A stretch of DNA of 64,000 nt from Nitrosospira multiformis (GTDB lineage: Bacteria; Pseudomonadota; Gammaproteobacteria; Burkholderiales; Nitrosomonadaceae), in assembly GCF_900111585.1 (NCBI RefSeq), contig NZ_FOHI01000001.1, positions 434,001 to 498,000 of the forward strand, given 5' to 3'. Made by a program: the position numbers and the translations under genes. Numbering within the stretch: position 1 is the stretch's first letter; each line of letters opens with the position of its first letter. This document shows, piece after piece, positions 45,292 to 55,818 of the stretch. The notes beneath the pieces are model-generated. The model ran no database searches. It saw only the letters and a list, made by a program, of their open reading frames with translations, and had not been told where the DNA came from.

Positions 45292-45843
45292 ATGGCTTAC
45301 ACAGATCGCGATACCTACGGCATGTACAAGAAGTATGGCAAGGAGGAAGGGAAGGGACCCGGGCCCCGTCTGATGGGGGCGGACACTCTTATTGGCGAGG
45401 ATGTATACAACACCCAGGACGAAGATCTTGGCGACATCAAGGAAATCATGCTCGACATGAACAACGGCAAAATCGCTTATGCCGTGCTGTCTTTCGGTGG
45501 ATTTCTGGGAATGGGGGATAAGCTCTTCGCCGTGCCCTGGAGCGCGCTGACGCTCGATACTGAGAATAAGCGCTTCATCCTCAACGTGGATAAAGAACGC
45601 CTCAACTCCGCGCCGGGATTCGATAAGGATGACTGGCCGGATATGGCGGATCCATCCTGGCAGAACACCATCAATTCCTACTATGGAACGAAGTCTTACA
45701 TGGATACAAGCTACGAAACCACATCCAAGAAAGACTATACGACCTCTGCCCATCGAAACAATGAAAGGATCATTCCGGTTGCACCGGTCGGCGCTGACCA
45801 CGTGAAAGACAAAACCGACGATACCTTTCACACGCACAAGTAA
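45292..45843 (+). CDS. PRC-barrel domain protein
   Basis: 183 residues. The PRC barrel covers about residues 28-100 (LIGEDVYNTQDEDLGDIKEI, YAVLSFGGFLGMGDKLFAVPW). The N-terminus is Gly/Lys/Tyr-rich, and the C-terminus is polar and low-complexity (YYGTKSYMDTSYETTSKKDY). No signal peptide or membrane segment is seen, so it is probably cytosolic. Relatives are often stress-induced. AGGAGA precedes the ATG and a strong terminator follows, so it is monocistronic. Confidence 0.9.
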   Translation: MAYTDRDTYGMYKKYGKEEGKGPGPRLMGADTLIGEDVYNTQDEDLGDIKEIMLDMNNGKIAYAVLSFGGFLGMGDKLFAVPWSALTLDTENKRFILNVDKERLNSAPGFDKDDWPDMADPSWQNTINSYYGTKSYMDTSYETTSKKDYTTSAHRNNERIIPVAPVGADHVKDKTDDTFHTHK

Positions 45844-45866
45844 AAACTGTTAAGTAGTGTCAGGTG

Positions 45867-45903
45867 AACAAGGGGTGCAGGATTATCCTGCACCCCTTGT
45901 TTT
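45867..45903. terminator. Intrinsic terminator after the PRC-barrel gene
   Basis: A perfect 16-bp stem starting AACAAGGGGTGCAGG, followed by TTTT. The flanking A/T runs are short but the stem is very stable. Confidence 0.9.
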
Positions 45904-46027
45904 ATGGGTTGCAAAACTGCTCGACCTTCCACCACGCGGGCAACAGGCGCAGAACATCGTGCTTTAAACCGCATACGCGTTACAGGCTGGTTAAATGATC
46001 TGTCAAATAGCCTGTAAACTCGCATAA

Positions 46028-47176
46028 ATGCAATCCATCCCCTATTGGCGTCTTTCCGGCTTCTATTTCTTCCATTTTGCCTTTATTGGCGCCTTTGCTC
46101 CTTACTGGACTCTTTACCTCAAATCCCTTTCCTTTGCTTCCTTTCAGATCGGCGTGCTCATGTCCCTGCTGCATGTCACTCGCATCTTTGCCCCGGCTGC
46201 CTGGGGCTGGCTTGCAGATCACGTCGGCAAGCGGATGCTCATTGTACGATCGGCTGCAATTGCAGGCTTGGTCAGCTACTGCGGTGTTTTTCTCGGCGAG
46301 TCCTATGGCTGGCTGTTTGCGATCATGGCGCTGATGAGTTTTTTCTGGAGCGCTTCCCTGCCGTTGATCGAGGCAACGACGCTTTCATACCTTGGAGAAA
46401 GCATCACAAAATACGGACTCATCCGGGTCTGGGGTTCAGTAGGATTCATTTTGGCGGTAACCGGCGTTGGTTATCTGCTGGATGAAACCAGTATCAACTC
46501 ACTGCTATGGGCCATCCTTGGCTTCAAGCTCGGTATCGTCTTTTTTTCACGCCTCATTCCTGAAATCGGGACAGTAACGCATCCCGCCACCGAGCATTCC
46601 ATTCCACAAATATTCCGACGGCCGGAAGTACTGGCCTTTTTTGCAGCGTGCCTGTTGATGGTGTTTGCGCATGGCCCCTACTACACCTTTTACTCGATTT
46701 ATCTTGTCGAGTACGGATACAGCAAAAGTCTCGTAGGCTGGCTGTGGGCCACAGGGGTTATCTGTGAGATCGGCATATTTTTCCTGATGCCGCAGTTGAT
46801 GCGCCGATTCCGCATGAAACAGATCATGGTGTTCAGTTTCGGCTGTGCCGTAGCACGCTTCCTGATGATAGGCTGGGGTGTAGAATGGCCCTTTGTCATA
46901 TTGGCCGCACAGGTGTTGCATGCCGCAACCTACGGGGCGCATCACGCCACAGCCATGATGGTTGTGCACCGGCTCTTCGGGGGGCGCCATCAGGCGAAAG
47001 GGCAAGCGCTTTACACCAGCCTCACATTCGGGCTCGGTGGCACTATTGGCGGCATATTCAGCGGTTATTCCTGGGATTGGCTGGGGGCAGGGCTCACTTT
47101 TACGATCAGTGCGATGGCCGTGCTGCTCGGCCTGGGGCTGGTAGTCTGGAAGATGGACATCGACCGGTCCGCGTGA
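46028..47176 (+). CDS. Major facilitator superfamily transporter
   Basis: 382 residues with 11-12 hydrophobic segments, resembling the LacY/HcaT-like branch. The N-terminus ([19 protein letters not shown]) and the loop [18 protein letters not shown] match the MFS loop 2-3 motif. The C-half has [21 protein letters not shown]. The substrate cannot be deduced. It precedes leuC by 89 bases in the same direction, but an inverted repeat lies between them. Confidence 0.88.
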   Translation: MQSIPYWRLSGFYFFHFAFIGAFAPYWTLYLKSLSFASFQIGVLMSLLHVTRIFAPAAWGWLADHVGKRMLIVRSAAIAGLVSYCGVFLGESYGWLFAIMALMSFFWSASLPLIEATTLSYLGESITKYGLIRVWGSVGFILAVTGVGYLLDETSINSLLWAILGFKLGIVFFSRLIPEIGTVTHPATEHSIPQIFRRPEVLAFFAACLLMVFAHGPYYTFYSIYLVEYGYSKSLVGWLWATGVICEIGIFFLMPQLMRRFRMKQIMVFSFGCAVARFLMIGWGVEWPFVILAAQVLHAATYGAHHATAMMVVHRLFGGRHQAKGQALYTSLTFGLGGTIGGIFSGYSWDWLGAGLTFTISAMAVLLGLGLVVWKMDIDRSA

Positions 47177-47199
47177 CAATTACCTCACTCTTGCTGTTC

Positions 47200-47234
47200 C
47201 TTGATATTTCATTATGGGATAATGAAATATCAAG
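47200..47234. promoter_or_regulatory. 15-bp perfect inverted repeat upstream of leuC
   Basis: CTTGATATTTCATTA (47200-47214) and its exact reverse complement (47220-47234) flank the loop TGGGA, 32 bases before the leuC ATG. There is no T-run after it. It could be an operator of a dimeric regulator, or an mRNA hairpin that separates the MFS gene from leuCDB. Confidence 0.6.
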
Positions 47235-47265
47235 ATTTGAAGCCGTTATTCCCATTTCCACAAAA

Positions 47266-48675
47266 ATGCAAACGTTATACGACAAACTCTGGCAAAGCCA
47301 TGTGGTGCACGAAGAATCCGATGATCCGGAAGGCATGGCGCTGCTATATATCGATCGCCACCTCGTACACGAGGTGACCAGCCCCCAGGCGTTCGAAGGG
47401 TTGAAGCTGGCCGGACGCAAGCCGTGGCGCCTCAATTCCATTCTGGCGGTAGCAGACCACAATGTGCCGACCACCGGGCGAGATCATGGCATCAGCGATC
47501 CGGTATCTCGCCTGCAAGTGGAAACGCTCGATCAGAATTGTGAGGAATTGGGTATCACCGAATTCAGGATGAACGATCGACGCCAGGGCATCGTGCATGT
47601 CATCGGACCGGAGCAGGGCGCCACCTTGCCAGGGATGACAGTGGTTTGCGGCGACTCGCATACCAGCACGCATGGCGCTTTTGCCTGCCTTGCTTTTGGC
47701 ATAGGTACTTCGGAGGTGGAGCATGTGCTGGCGACACAGTGCTTGGTGGCAAAGAAATCAAAAACGATGCAGATCGTGGTAGAGGGCAATCTCGGTCATG
47801 GCATTACCGCCAAGGACGTAGCGCTTGCCGTTGTCGGCAGGATCGGTACTGCCGGAGGTACAGGCTATGCGATCGAGTTTGCCGGCAGCGCGATTCGTGG
47901 GCTATCGATGGAAGGGCGCATGACACTCTGCAATATGGCGATCGAGGCGGGTGCGCGTGCAGGAATGGTGGCAGTGGATGATGTCACCATTGAATATCTC
48001 CGGGGCCGTCCCTTTGCACCTAAAGGCGATCCCTGGGAAAAAGCGGTTGCCTACTGGCGTACCCTGAAGAGTGACAAGGGTGCGAGCTTTGACAAGGGGG
48101 TTCAACTGGACGCAGCCTCGATCAAGCCGCAGGTAACCTGGGGAACTTCTCCGGAAATGGTTACGACAGTAGATGGAAAGGTGCCTGATCCGACAGAAAT
48201 CGCAGACGCGGTGAAGCGCCATGACATGGAGCGGGCGCTCAAATATATGGCGCTGGCTCCCAATACCCCGATCAGTGAAATTCGCCCCGACAAGATATTC
48301 ATCGGCTCCTGCACGAATGCGCGCATAGAGGATTTGCGGGCCGCCGCCGAGGTGGTAAGGGGCCGTCGTATTGCGAAGAGCATCAAGCTTGCGATGGTCG
48401 TGCCGGGATCCGGCCTGGTCAAGCATCAGGCAGAGCAGGAGGGGCTCGACAGGATATTTCGCGATGCGGGGTTTGAATGGCGCGAACCGGGTTGCTCGAT
48501 GTGCCTTGCAATGAATGACGACAGGCTGGAGCCCGGCGAACGATGCGCTTCCACTTCCAATCGTAACTTTGAGGGCAGGCAGGGTCCTGCGGGACGAACT
48601 CACCTGGTGAGTCCTGCAATGGCCGCCGCCGCCGCAGTCGCGGGACATTTTGTGGATGTAAGGGAAATATATTAG
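47266..48675 (+). CDS. leuC: 3-isopropylmalate dehydratase large subunit
   Basis: 469 residues. The aconitase-type 4Fe-4S enzyme isomerises 2- to 3-isopropylmalate with LeuD in leucine synthesis. Cluster ligands lie in [17 protein letters not shown] and [28 protein letters not shown] and [13 protein letters not shown] are active-site segments. The ATG at 47266 ([14 protein letters not shown]) is the family start; the open frame continues upstream without meaning, across the MFS gene. Confidence 0.97.
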   Translation: MQTLYDKLWQSHVVHEESDDPEGMALLYIDRHLVHEVTSPQAFEGLKLAGRKPWRLNSILAVADHNVPTTGRDHGISDPVSRLQVETLDQNCEELGITEFRMNDRRQGIVHVIGPEQGATLPGMTVVCGDSHTSTHGAFACLAFGIGTSEVEHVLATQCLVAKKSKTMQIVVEGNLGHGITAKDVALAVVGRIGTAGGTGYAIEFAGSAIRGLSMEGRMTLCNMAIEAGARAGMVAVDDVTIEYLRGRPFAPKGDPWEKAVAYWRTLKSDKGASFDKGVQLDAASIKPQVTWGTSPEMVTTVDGKVPDPTEIADAVKRHDMERALKYMALAPNTPISEIRPDKIFIGSCTNARIEDLRAAAEVVRGRRIAKSIKLAMVVPGSGLVKHQAEQEGLDRIFRDAGFEWREPGCSMCLAMNDDRLEPGERCASTSNRNFEGRQGPAGRTHLVSPAMAAAAAVAGHFVDVREIY

Positions 48676-48722
48676 AATTCCAGTACAACCATAGCGGTTT
48701 TTTTACACTACAGGGAGTTGTG

Positions 48723-48848
48723 ATGAGAATGCTGACAGTAATGGCTGCCTTGATCACTGCCTTTGGCCTGTCTGCCTGCCACACCATTCAGGGCGTGGGC
48801 AAAGACGTCCAGAGCGGCGGAGAAGCGCTGGAAAAATCTGCAAAATAA
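48723..48848 (+). CDS. Entericidin-like small lipoprotein
   Basis: 41 residues. MRMLTVMAALITAFGLSACH is a lipoprotein signal with lipobox LSAC (Cys19). The mature peptide HTIQGVGKDVQSGGEALEKS matches the entericidin A/B family (NTxxGxGxDxxxGGExxxxA). It lies between leuC and leuD, 47 bases after leuC, in line with both. GGGAGT precedes the ATG. The role in the envelope is not established. Confidence 0.88.
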   Translation: MRMLTVMAALITAFGLSACHTIQGVGKDVQSGGEALEKSAK

Positions 48849-48868
48849 TTGCAAAACGGTAATCAGCA

Positions 48869-49507
48869 GTGAAAAAGTTTCATTCATGCGAGGGATTGGT
48901 GGCGCCGCTGGATCGGGCCAATGTCGACACCGACGCCATCATCCCCAAACAGTTTCTGAAATCCATCAAGAGGTCCGGTTTCGGGCAAAATCTCTTCGAT
49001 GAATGGCGATACCTGGATCATGGCGAGCCAGGCATCGACCCTGCCACTCGTAAACTCAACCCTGAGTTTGTGCTTAACCTGTCGCGTTACCGCGATCCCC
49101 AGGTACTCCTTGCGCGCGCCAACTTCGGTTGCGGATCCAGCCGGGAACATGCTCCCTGGGCATTACAGGATTACGGCTTTGAGGTAATCATCGCCCCCAG
49201 TTTTGCCGATATTTTTTTCAACAACTGCTTCAAAATAGGTTTGCTTCCCATCGTGCTCGACACCTCACGGGTGGATCAACTGTTCCGAGAGGTCGAGGCC
49301 ACCGAAGGGTACCGATTGCTCGTCAATCTGGAGCAGCAATCGGTGATCACTCCTGCCGGAGAATCTTTCTCTTTCGATATCGATCCTTTCCGCAAGCATA
49401 GTCTGCTGAATGGTCTGGACGAAATCGGTCTCACGTTGCAGCACGCGGACAAAATCCGCGCGTTCGAAGAAAAGCGCCGCGTAGAACAGCCGTGGCTGTT
49501 CGCCTGA
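48869..49507 (+). CDS. leuD: 3-isopropylmalate dehydratase small subunit
   Basis: 212 residues. [19 protein letters not shown] and [15 protein letters not shown] are the swivel-domain signatures, and the length is normal. It forms the heterodimer with LeuC. The start is GTG at 48869, 20 bases after the entericidin-like gene, giving [20 protein letters not shown]. The SD is weak. Confidence 0.96.
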   Translation: MKKFHSCEGLVAPLDRANVDTDAIIPKQFLKSIKRSGFGQNLFDEWRYLDHGEPGIDPATRKLNPEFVLNLSRYRDPQVLLARANFGCGSSREHAPWALQDYGFEVIIAPSFADIFFNNCFKIGLLPIVLDTSRVDQLFREVEATEGYRLLVNLEQQSVITPAGESFSFDIDPFRKHSLLNGLDEIGLTLQHADKIRAFEEKRRVEQPWLFA

Positions 49508-49532
49508 CAGACTTTCCCCTTTAAAGGACTTT

Positions 49533-50594
49533 ATGAAAATAGCAATTCTGGCCGGAGATGGTATCGGTCCGGAAATTGTCGCGCAGGCAGTGCGCGTGCT
49601 GGAAACGCTGAGAAGCGATGGGTTGAAGCTGGAACTGGAACAGGGGTTGCTGGGGGGGTGCGCGGTAGATGCAGCGGGCGAGCCTTTTCCCGAGGCAACG
49701 CGCAGATTGGTGAATGAGGCAGATGCCGTAATCCTGGGGGCAGTGGGCGGGCCCCGGTATGACGCGCTGCCCCGGCAGCTCAGGCCGGAGCAAGGCCTTC
49801 TTGGTATACGGAAGGCCTTGAACCTGTTTGCCAATCTCCGGCCTGCGGTACTTTATCCTGAACTTGCCGATGCTTCCACGCTGAAGCCCGAGGTGGTGTC
49901 CGGACTCGATATCCTGATCGTGCGCGAGTTGACCGGGGATATTTACTTTGGCGAGCCGCGTGGTATTGAATTACGGAATGGTCAGCGCATCGGCTACAAT
50001 ACCATGATTTACAGCGAAGCCGAGATCCGGAGAATAGCGCGGGTGGCTTTCCAGGCAGCGCGCAAGCGTAGTCGCAGGCTGTGCTCTGTCGACAAGATGA
50101 ACGTACTGGAATCAACCCAGCTGTGGCGCGACGTGGTGACCGAAACGGCGGGTGAATATCCGGACGTGGAGCTTTCGCACATGCTGGTGGACAATGCGGC
50201 CATGCAGCTTGTACGCAATCCCCGGCAGTTCGATGTGGTTGTGACAGGCAACATGTTCGGTGACATTCTGTCGGATGAGGCATCCATGCTGACCGGTTCG
50301 ATCGGCATGCTGCCTTCGGCATCGCTCGATGAGCGGAACAAGGGACTTTACGAGCCCATACACGGTTCTGCTCCCGATATCGCCGGCAAGGACATGGCGA
50401 ATCCTCTAGCCACCGTGCTTTCGGTTGCGATGATGCTGCGCTATACCTTCGATCGGGAGGAGGAGGCATCCCGAATCGAGCGGGCAGTGAAAAAGGTGCT
50501 GGCTGATGGATACCGGACTGCGGATATTTACGAGCCAGGAAAGATGAGAATCGGAACCGCAGCGATGGGTGATGCGGTTCTGGCAGGTTTGTAG
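49533..50594 (+). CDS. leuB: 3-isopropylmalate dehydrogenase
   Basis: A 353-residue NAD-dependent enzyme that oxidises and decarboxylates 3-isopropylmalate. [17 protein letters not shown] begins the nucleotide domain. [30 protein letters not shown] and [14 protein letters not shown] carry substrate and Mg ligands, and [18 protein letters not shown] binds NAD. AAAGGAC precedes the ATG. It is 25 bases after leuD, same operon. Confidence 0.97.
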   Translation: MKIAILAGDGIGPEIVAQAVRVLETLRSDGLKLELEQGLLGGCAVDAAGEPFPEATRRLVNEADAVILGAVGGPRYDALPRQLRPEQGLLGIRKALNLFANLRPAVLYPELADASTLKPEVVSGLDILIVRELTGDIYFGEPRGIELRNGQRIGYNTMIYSEAEIRRIARVAFQAARKRSRRLCSVDKMNVLESTQLWRDVVTETAGEYPDVELSHMLVDNAAMQLVRNPRQFDVVVTGNMFGDILSDEASMLTGSIGMLPSASLDERNKGLYEPIHGSAPDIAGKDMANPLATVLSVAMMLRYTFDREEEASRIERAVKKVLADGYRTADIYEPGKMRIGTAAMGDAVLAGL

Positions 50595-50656
50595 CTACGG
50601 CACTTCATATCCTGTGGTTGAATCAAACCACGATTTCTTCCAAAAGAGAGATATCA

Positions 50657-51769
50657 ATGAAACGAGTCGGTTTTATCGGTTGGCGTGGCATGGTAGGGTC
50701 AGTTCTCATGCAACGCATGCGGGAAGAAAATGATTTTGCATTGGTTGAGCCAACTTTCTTTTCCACTTCGCAGAAGGGCGGCAAAGCACCGGATATCGGC
50801 CAGGAGGCCCCGCCGCTGAAGGACGCGAATGATATAGACGAGCTCAAGTCCATGGACATCCTGATTTCCTGCCAGGGAGGGGATTATACCGGCGCGATTT
50901 TTCCCCGGCTGCGGGAAGCAGGCTGGCAGGGTTACTGGATCGATGCAGCCTCCACGCTGCGGATGAAAGATGATGCTGTCATCATACTTGACCCGGTCAA
51001 CATGCCGGTTATCGAGCAGGCTCTGCACGATGGGATAAAAAATTATATCGGAGGCAATTGCACCGTCAGCCTGATGCTGATGGCCATGAACGGGCTCTTC
51101 AAAGAAGAACTGGTGGAATGGATGAGCGCCATGACTTATCAGGCAGCTTCTGGCGCCGGCGCACAGAACATGCGGGAATTGCTTCTGCAAATGGGCGAAG
51201 CGCATCGCGTGGCGAAAAATCTGCTGGATGACCCTGCGGCCGGCATACTCGATATCGACCGTGAAGTGGCGGGAACACTTCGTGATGAAAATTTTCCAAC
51301 GGAGAATTTCGGTGTGCCGCTTGCAGGCAGTCTCATCCCCTGGATAGATAGGGATTTGGGCAACGGGCAGACACGGGAAGAATGGAAGGGACAATCCGAG
51401 ACAAACAAGATACTGGGGCGTGGTGAACGAACGGTTCCCGTGGATGGTATCTGTGTTCGTGTAGGGGCCATGCGTTGCCACAGCCAGGCGCTGACCGTGA
51501 AGCTGAAGAAGGATGTTCCGCTGGATGAGGTTGAAGACGTGCTTTCCGCTTCGAACAGTTGGGTAAGGGTCGTTCCCAATGAGCGGGAGCATACCTTGAA
51601 AGAGTTGACTCCTGCTGCGGTTACCGGCAAGCTGACAATACCGGTTGGCCGGTTGCGCAAGCTTGCCATGGGCGGCGAGTATCTTTCTGCATTCACTGTG
51701 GGAGACCAGTTGCTCTGGGGCGCCGCAGAGCCGCTGCGCAGAATGCTCAGAATTCTGGTGGCGGCCTGA
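50657..51769 (+). CDS. asd: Aspartate-semialdehyde dehydrogenase
   Basis: A 370-residue NADPH enzyme reducing aspartyl phosphate, the step after the lysC product at the other end of the window. [20 protein letters not shown] is the cofactor site, and Cys135 in [11 protein letters not shown] is the catalytic cysteine at the same number as in E. coli. The ATG at 50657 is preferred over 50618 because it gives the family length and N-terminus. It follows leuB by 62 bases. Confidence 0.97.
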   Translation: MKRVGFIGWRGMVGSVLMQRMREENDFALVEPTFFSTSQKGGKAPDIGQEAPPLKDANDIDELKSMDILISCQGGDYTGAIFPRLREAGWQGYWIDAASTLRMKDDAVIILDPVNMPVIEQALHDGIKNYIGGNCTVSLMLMAMNGLFKEELVEWMSAMTYQAASGAGAQNMRELLLQMGEAHRVAKNLLDDPAAGILDIDREVAGTLRDENFPTENFGVPLAGSLIPWIDRDLGNGQTREEWKGQSETNKILGRGERTVPVDGICVRVGAMRCHSQALTVKLKKDVPLDEVEDVLSASNSWVRVVPNEREHTLKELTPAAVTGKLTIPVGRLRKLAMGGEYLSAFTVGDQLLWGAAEPLRRMLRILVAA

Positions 51770-52032
51770 GAACCGATAGAAGCGGCAAAGGCGCACGGTG
51801 GATCAAGACATCGTGCCGCCTGATTTCCATCTTCTGGAGCTTCCCCTGCGCCTTTTCGAGAGTCATTTTTCCACAGTCGTCCGATTGAAGATTGCCTATC
51901 CTTCGATGGTAACCCGCTTTCTTCGCGAACGAGACCCGGGTGCACGTCTGGCATGCATGCACCCCATGTCTGATCGGGCTCCCGATCTTCGTCAAGGGAT
52001 AGGGCGTTATTCCCCCCTGAGAGTATACTGCT

Positions 52033-52926
52033 GTGCAGAAGTCGAGGTTTAAGTGCGGTCTGTTTTTTTCATTTCTGGCCGCCATAATGCCGGTGGAAGC
52101 CAGTCACGCAGCAGGCCTGGGAAGGCTCACTGTCAATTCTGTGCAAGGGCAGCCGTTCAAGGCAGAAATCGATCTGGTGGCGGTAACAACAGAAGAGAAA
52201 TCTTCCCTGAATGCCCACCTTGCATCATATGATGTTTTCCGCAAGGTAAATGTCGATTATTCTCCGCTTTTATCCACGTTTAAAACCACTATTGAAATCC
52301 GTCCGGAGGGTCAGCCTTATATCCGGATTGTATCTCCGCAATCCGTTGATGAACCGTTCCTGAATATCCTGATTGAGTTGAACTGGGCGTCGGGACATTT
52401 GTTGCGTGAATATACTGCCTTGCTACCCCTTGCCGAAACGGGTGCATCGTTCCGGGAAAATGAGTCAGCTCAGCTGGCATCGCATTGCTATCCCCGGATT
52501 GACTCTGCAGATGGTAAAACAGATCCGGCTATAGCGCATGATGGCTTCTCATCAGGACAAACCGGGCTCCTTTCAGGAGCACCCGCGTCAAACTCATCCT
52601 ATCGGATCTATGGTCCCGTAAAATCAGGCGATACCCTATCAGGAATCGCAAAAAATATCGCGCTTCCTCCTGAAGCAAGCTTCAATCAGGTACTGGTGGC
52701 ACTGTTTCGCGCAAACCCCGAGGCATTTTCTGGCAACAACATGCATCAGCTCAAGACGGGATTCGTCCTGAGAATACCGGATAGCAGTGAAATCAATATG
52801 ATAACAATAGGGGAAGCCGATCAGGAAGTGATGGTGCATACGGCCGAGTGGCACAAAAAACGGTCTTTTGGAACAGATGAACGGGAAAAAGAAGAGGAAC
52901 CGCTCCCGTGGGCACTCGTTCTGTAG
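52033..52926 (+). CDS. FimV-like protein, short form with LysM
   Basis: 297 residues. A signal peptide (LFFSFLAAIMPVEASHA) precedes the FimV N-terminal domain (GLGRLTVNSVQGQPFKAEID, DEPFLNILIELNWASGHLLR). A LysM-like segment follows (YGPVKSGDTLSGIAKNIALP). It stops soon after, lacking the transmembrane segment, long acidic region and TPR C-terminus of full FimV. The start is GTG at 52033. The asd-fimV-truA order is standard, so this is the local fimV in shortened form. FimV binds peptidoglycan and organises type IV pili. Confidence 0.85.
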   Translation: MQKSRFKCGLFFSFLAAIMPVEASHAAGLGRLTVNSVQGQPFKAEIDLVAVTTEEKSSLNAHLASYDVFRKVNVDYSPLLSTFKTTIEIRPEGQPYIRIVSPQSVDEPFLNILIELNWASGHLLREYTALLPLAETGASFRENESAQLASHCYPRIDSADGKTDPAIAHDGFSSGQTGLLSGAPASNSSYRIYGPVKSGDTLSGIAKNIALPPEASFNQVLVALFRANPEAFSGNNMHQLKTGFVLRIPDSSEINMITIGEADQEVMVHTAEWHKKRSFGTDEREKEEEPLPWALVL

Positions 52927-53120
52927 CGGGAAAGCGTAAGATCCGTACGGGATGGCCCGTGCGAAAGCGGTGGGCGATGACGGACTAGTCAATCAGCACC
53001 CACTATTGCGCTGGAGAGCATCTGTTTATACGCCATTACTTCCGTTTCCCGAAACGTGTTTAAAAATTCCTTGGGCAGATCCGGTACAAGTATCACCAGA
53101 ATCACGATGGTAGCTTTACC

Positions 53121-54008
53121 GTGAGAATCGCAATGGCGCTGGAGTATGACGGCAGCAACTTCTGCGGCTGGCAAAGCCAGCCAGGGGGAAATACCGTGCA
53201 GGATGCCGTGGAAGCGGCCTTGTCTGAAATTGCAGGCGAGGCTATTCGAGTAGTGACGGCAGGGAGAACCGACGCAGGAGTCCATGCTATCTACCAGGTG
53301 CTGCATTTTGATACTCGGGCGGAGCGACCAATGAATGCGTGGGTGCGGGGTGCAAACGCGCTGCTGCCCGGCGGCATCGCCATGCTATGGGCATCCCCCA
53401 CTGCAGACGATTTTCATGCCCGCTACTGTGCGATCGAGCGCTGTTATCTCTACCTGTTACTGAACCATCCAGTGCGGCCGGGCCTTCATCAGCACAGAGT
53501 CGGCTGGTTTCACCATCCGCTCCGTCTCGAATCCATGCAGATGGCGGCACAGATGCTGGTGGGCGAACACGATTTCAGCGCCTTTCGGGCTGCTGAATGC
53601 CAAGCCAAATCCCCCGTGCGTACCGTGACAAAACTGGAAGTTACGCGAGTGGGAAATATTGTTGCGTTTGAGCTGCGCGCCAATGCATTTTTGCACCACA
53701 TGGTACGTAATATCGTCGGTTGTCTGATTTATGTAGGTAAAGGTAAATTTCCTCCTGACTGGATAGGGAAACTGCTTGAAAACGGGAAGCGCAGCGAAGC
53801 TGCGCCGACTTTTTCCGCTTCCGGGTTATACTTGGCAGGAGTTGTCTATGATGCGAGGTGGAAGCTGCCACCTTTTGTCGAGCCCCCTCTTGCCGCAATA
53901 GTGCCGGGCATGAACAGGCCGGCTATCCTCACATCATGGGCGACAAGTGGCGGAAACCCGGTTTCGGGCGCAAAACCGGAAGTCAGGGATATATGTCGAT
54001 TCGAGTAA
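53121..54008 (+). CDS. truA: tRNA pseudouridine(38-40) synthase
   Basis: A 295-residue enzyme modifying the anticodon stem-loop. ALEYDGSNFCGWQSQPGGNT is the N-terminal signature. Asp51 in GRTDAGVHAIYQV is the catalytic aspartate. NAFLHHMVRNIVGCLIYVG closes the site. The start is GTG at 53121. The C-terminus is extended by about 30 residues, and its last 16 bases overlap trpF. Confidence 0.95.
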   Translation: MRIAMALEYDGSNFCGWQSQPGGNTVQDAVEAALSEIAGEAIRVVTAGRTDAGVHAIYQVLHFDTRAERPMNAWVRGANALLPGGIAMLWASPTADDFHARYCAIERCYLYLLLNHPVRPGLHQHRVGWFHHPLRLESMQMAAQMLVGEHDFSAFRAAECQAKSPVRTVTKLEVTRVGNIVAFELRANAFLHHMVRNIVGCLIYVGKGKFPPDWIGKLLENGKRSEAAPTFSASGLYLAGVVYDARWKLPPFVEPPLAAIVPGMNRPAILTSWATSGGNPVSGAKPEVRDICRFE

Positions 54009-54619
54009 AAGTTTGCGGTATAACCCGAGTGGAAGATGCGCTTGCGGCAGTGCATCTCGGAGCCAATGCGGTGGGCTTTGTCTTCTGGGAGCAGAGTGCG
54101 CGTTATATTTCACCGGCTGGAGCTCGCGGAATCGTGTCCGCGTTGCCGCCATTCGTTACTTCAGTGGGTGTCTATGTCGACCCTGAGGCAGGATGGGTGG
54201 ACGAAAGTATTTCGGTTGCCGGCCTGAACCTGTTGCAATTTCACGGCAGCGAAAGCCCCGAGTTCTGCCGGCAATTTTCACTTCCCTATATAAAGGCGGT
54301 AAGAGTCAGGGCGGGGCTGGATTTGCTACAATACGCATCCCTTTATACGGGAGCTATCGGTTTGCTGCTGGATACGTATGTGGAAGGCGAACCCGGGGGG
54401 ACCGGAGAGGCGTTCGACTGGAACCTGATTCCGCGCAATCTGTCGCTGCCGCTGATTCTTTCGGGGGGACTACATGCAGGCAACATTACGAGCGCGATCC
54501 AGCAGGCGCATCCTTGGGCAGTAGATGTGTCCAGCGGCGTGGAAGCCGCGAAGGGCATCAAAGATTCGGGAAAAATTGCAGCATTCATGCGAGGAGTTGG
54601 AATCAGTGAAAGTCTATGA
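53993..54619 (+). CDS. trpF: Phosphoribosylanthranilate isomerase
   Basis: A 208-residue TIM barrel of the tryptophan pathway. [17 protein letters not shown] holds the catalytic Cys8; [20 protein letters not shown] and [13 protein letters not shown] hold Asp and phosphate-binding residues. AGGGA lies five bases before the ATG at 53993, which decides this start within a longer frame. It overlaps both truA and trpB, so translation along the operon is coupled. Confidence 0.96.
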   Translation: MSIRVKVCGITRVEDALAAVHLGANAVGFVFWEQSARYISPAGARGIVSALPPFVTSVGVYVDPEAGWVDESISVAGLNLLQFHGSESPEFCRQFSLPYIKAVRVRAGLDLLQYASLYTGAIGLLLDTYVEGEPGGTGEAFDWNLIPRNLSLPLILSGGLHAGNITSAIQQAHPWAVDVSSGVEAAKGIKDSGKIAAFMRGVGISESL

Positions 54620-55802
54620 TCTTCCGGACAGTCATGGGCACTTTGGTCCGTATGGTGGCATCTTTGTCGCCGAAACGCTGATCTCGGCCCTGGAGGATTT
54701 GCGCATACAGTACGAGCGCTATCGCAGCGATGCTGACTTTCAGGCGGAATTCGCCCATGAACTCAAGCATTATGTGGGACGCCCGACTCCCATCTATCAT
54801 GCAAAACGATGGTCGGCGCAACTGGGGGGTGCCCAGATCCTGCTCAAGCGCGAGGACCTGAACCATACGGGCGCACACAAAATTAATAATGCGATGGGAC
54901 AGGCGCTACTGGCCAGGCGAATGGGCAAATCGCGGGTAATAGCCGAGACCGGCGCAGGTCAACATGGTGTTGCCACGGCCACGGTCGCAGCGCGGTATGG
55001 GATGGAGTGTGTCATCTACATGGGATCGGTCGATGTGGAGCGCCAAGCCGCAAATGTTTACCGGATGAAGCTTCTGGGTGCGGAGGTCATACCGGTCGAA
55101 TCCGGTTCACGCACGCTGAAGGATGCCTTGAACGAGGCCATGCGCGACTGGGTAACCAATGTTGCAGATACTTTTTACATCATCGGTACTGTGGCCGGAC
55201 CTCACCCCTATCCCATGATGGTACGGGATTTCCAGGCGATCATCGGGCGCGAGGCAATAACCCAGATGCAGGAGGATTATGGACGGCAGCCCGATGCCCT
55301 GATCGCCTGCGTGGGGGGCGGTTCAAATGCCATCGGGCTTTTTTATCCCTATCTCGACAGCAGCATCCGGATGATCGGAGTGGAAGCGGCCGGACACGGC
55401 GTGGAGACAGATCAGCATGCCGCTACCCTGACGAAGGGACGCCCCGGCGTGTTGCACGGCAATCGCACTTACCTCATCCAGGATGAGAATGGACAGATCG
55501 TTGAAACGCATTCCATTTCGGCAGGCTTGGATTACCCAGGCGTAGGTCCGGAGCATGCCTGGCTCAAGGACAGCGGACGGGCCGAATATTTCGGAATAAC
55601 CGACGAGCAGGCTCTGGAAGCCTTTCACGCACTGTGCCATTACGAAGGGATCATTCCGGCGCTCGAATCAAGTCATGCGCTGGCTTATGCAGCCCGGCTC
55701 GCACCTGCGCTTACTTCCGACAAGTTGCTGCTGGTGAACCTGTCAGGGCGTGGCGACAAGGATATGCCCACCGTTGCGCGTGCTTCGCATATCACCTTCT
55801 AA
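54606..55802 (+). CDS. trpB: Tryptophan synthase beta chain
   Basis: A 398-residue PLP enzyme joining indole and serine. Lys92 in [15 protein letters not shown] binds [22 protein letters not shown] and [15 protein letters not shown] (phosphate loop) are intact. The start is GTG at 54606, overlapping trpF by 14 bases with GGAG upstream. Confidence 0.97.
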   Translation: MKVYDLPDSHGHFGPYGGIFVAETLISALEDLRIQYERYRSDADFQAEFAHELKHYVGRPTPIYHAKRWSAQLGGAQILLKREDLNHTGAHKINNAMGQALLARRMGKSRVIAETGAGQHGVATATVAARYGMECVIYMGSVDVERQAANVYRMKLLGAEVIPVESGSRTLKDALNEAMRDWVTNVADTFYIIGTVAGPHPYPMMVRDFQAIIGREAITQMQEDYGRQPDALIACVGGGSNAIGLFYPYLDSSIRMIGVEAAGHGVETDQHAATLTKGRPGVLHGNRTYLIQDENGQIVETHSISAGLDYPGVGPEHAWLKDSGRAEYFGITDEQALEAFHALCHYEGIIPALESSHALAYAARLAPALTSDKLLLVNLSGRGDKDMPTVARASHITF

Positions 55803-55818
55803 CCTGCAAAGTCCATTC

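Noticed and set aside
46885-47265. N-terminal extension of leuC into the MFS gene
   Set aside because: The extra 127 codons lie in another frame of the transporter gene; the leuC family start is at 47266.
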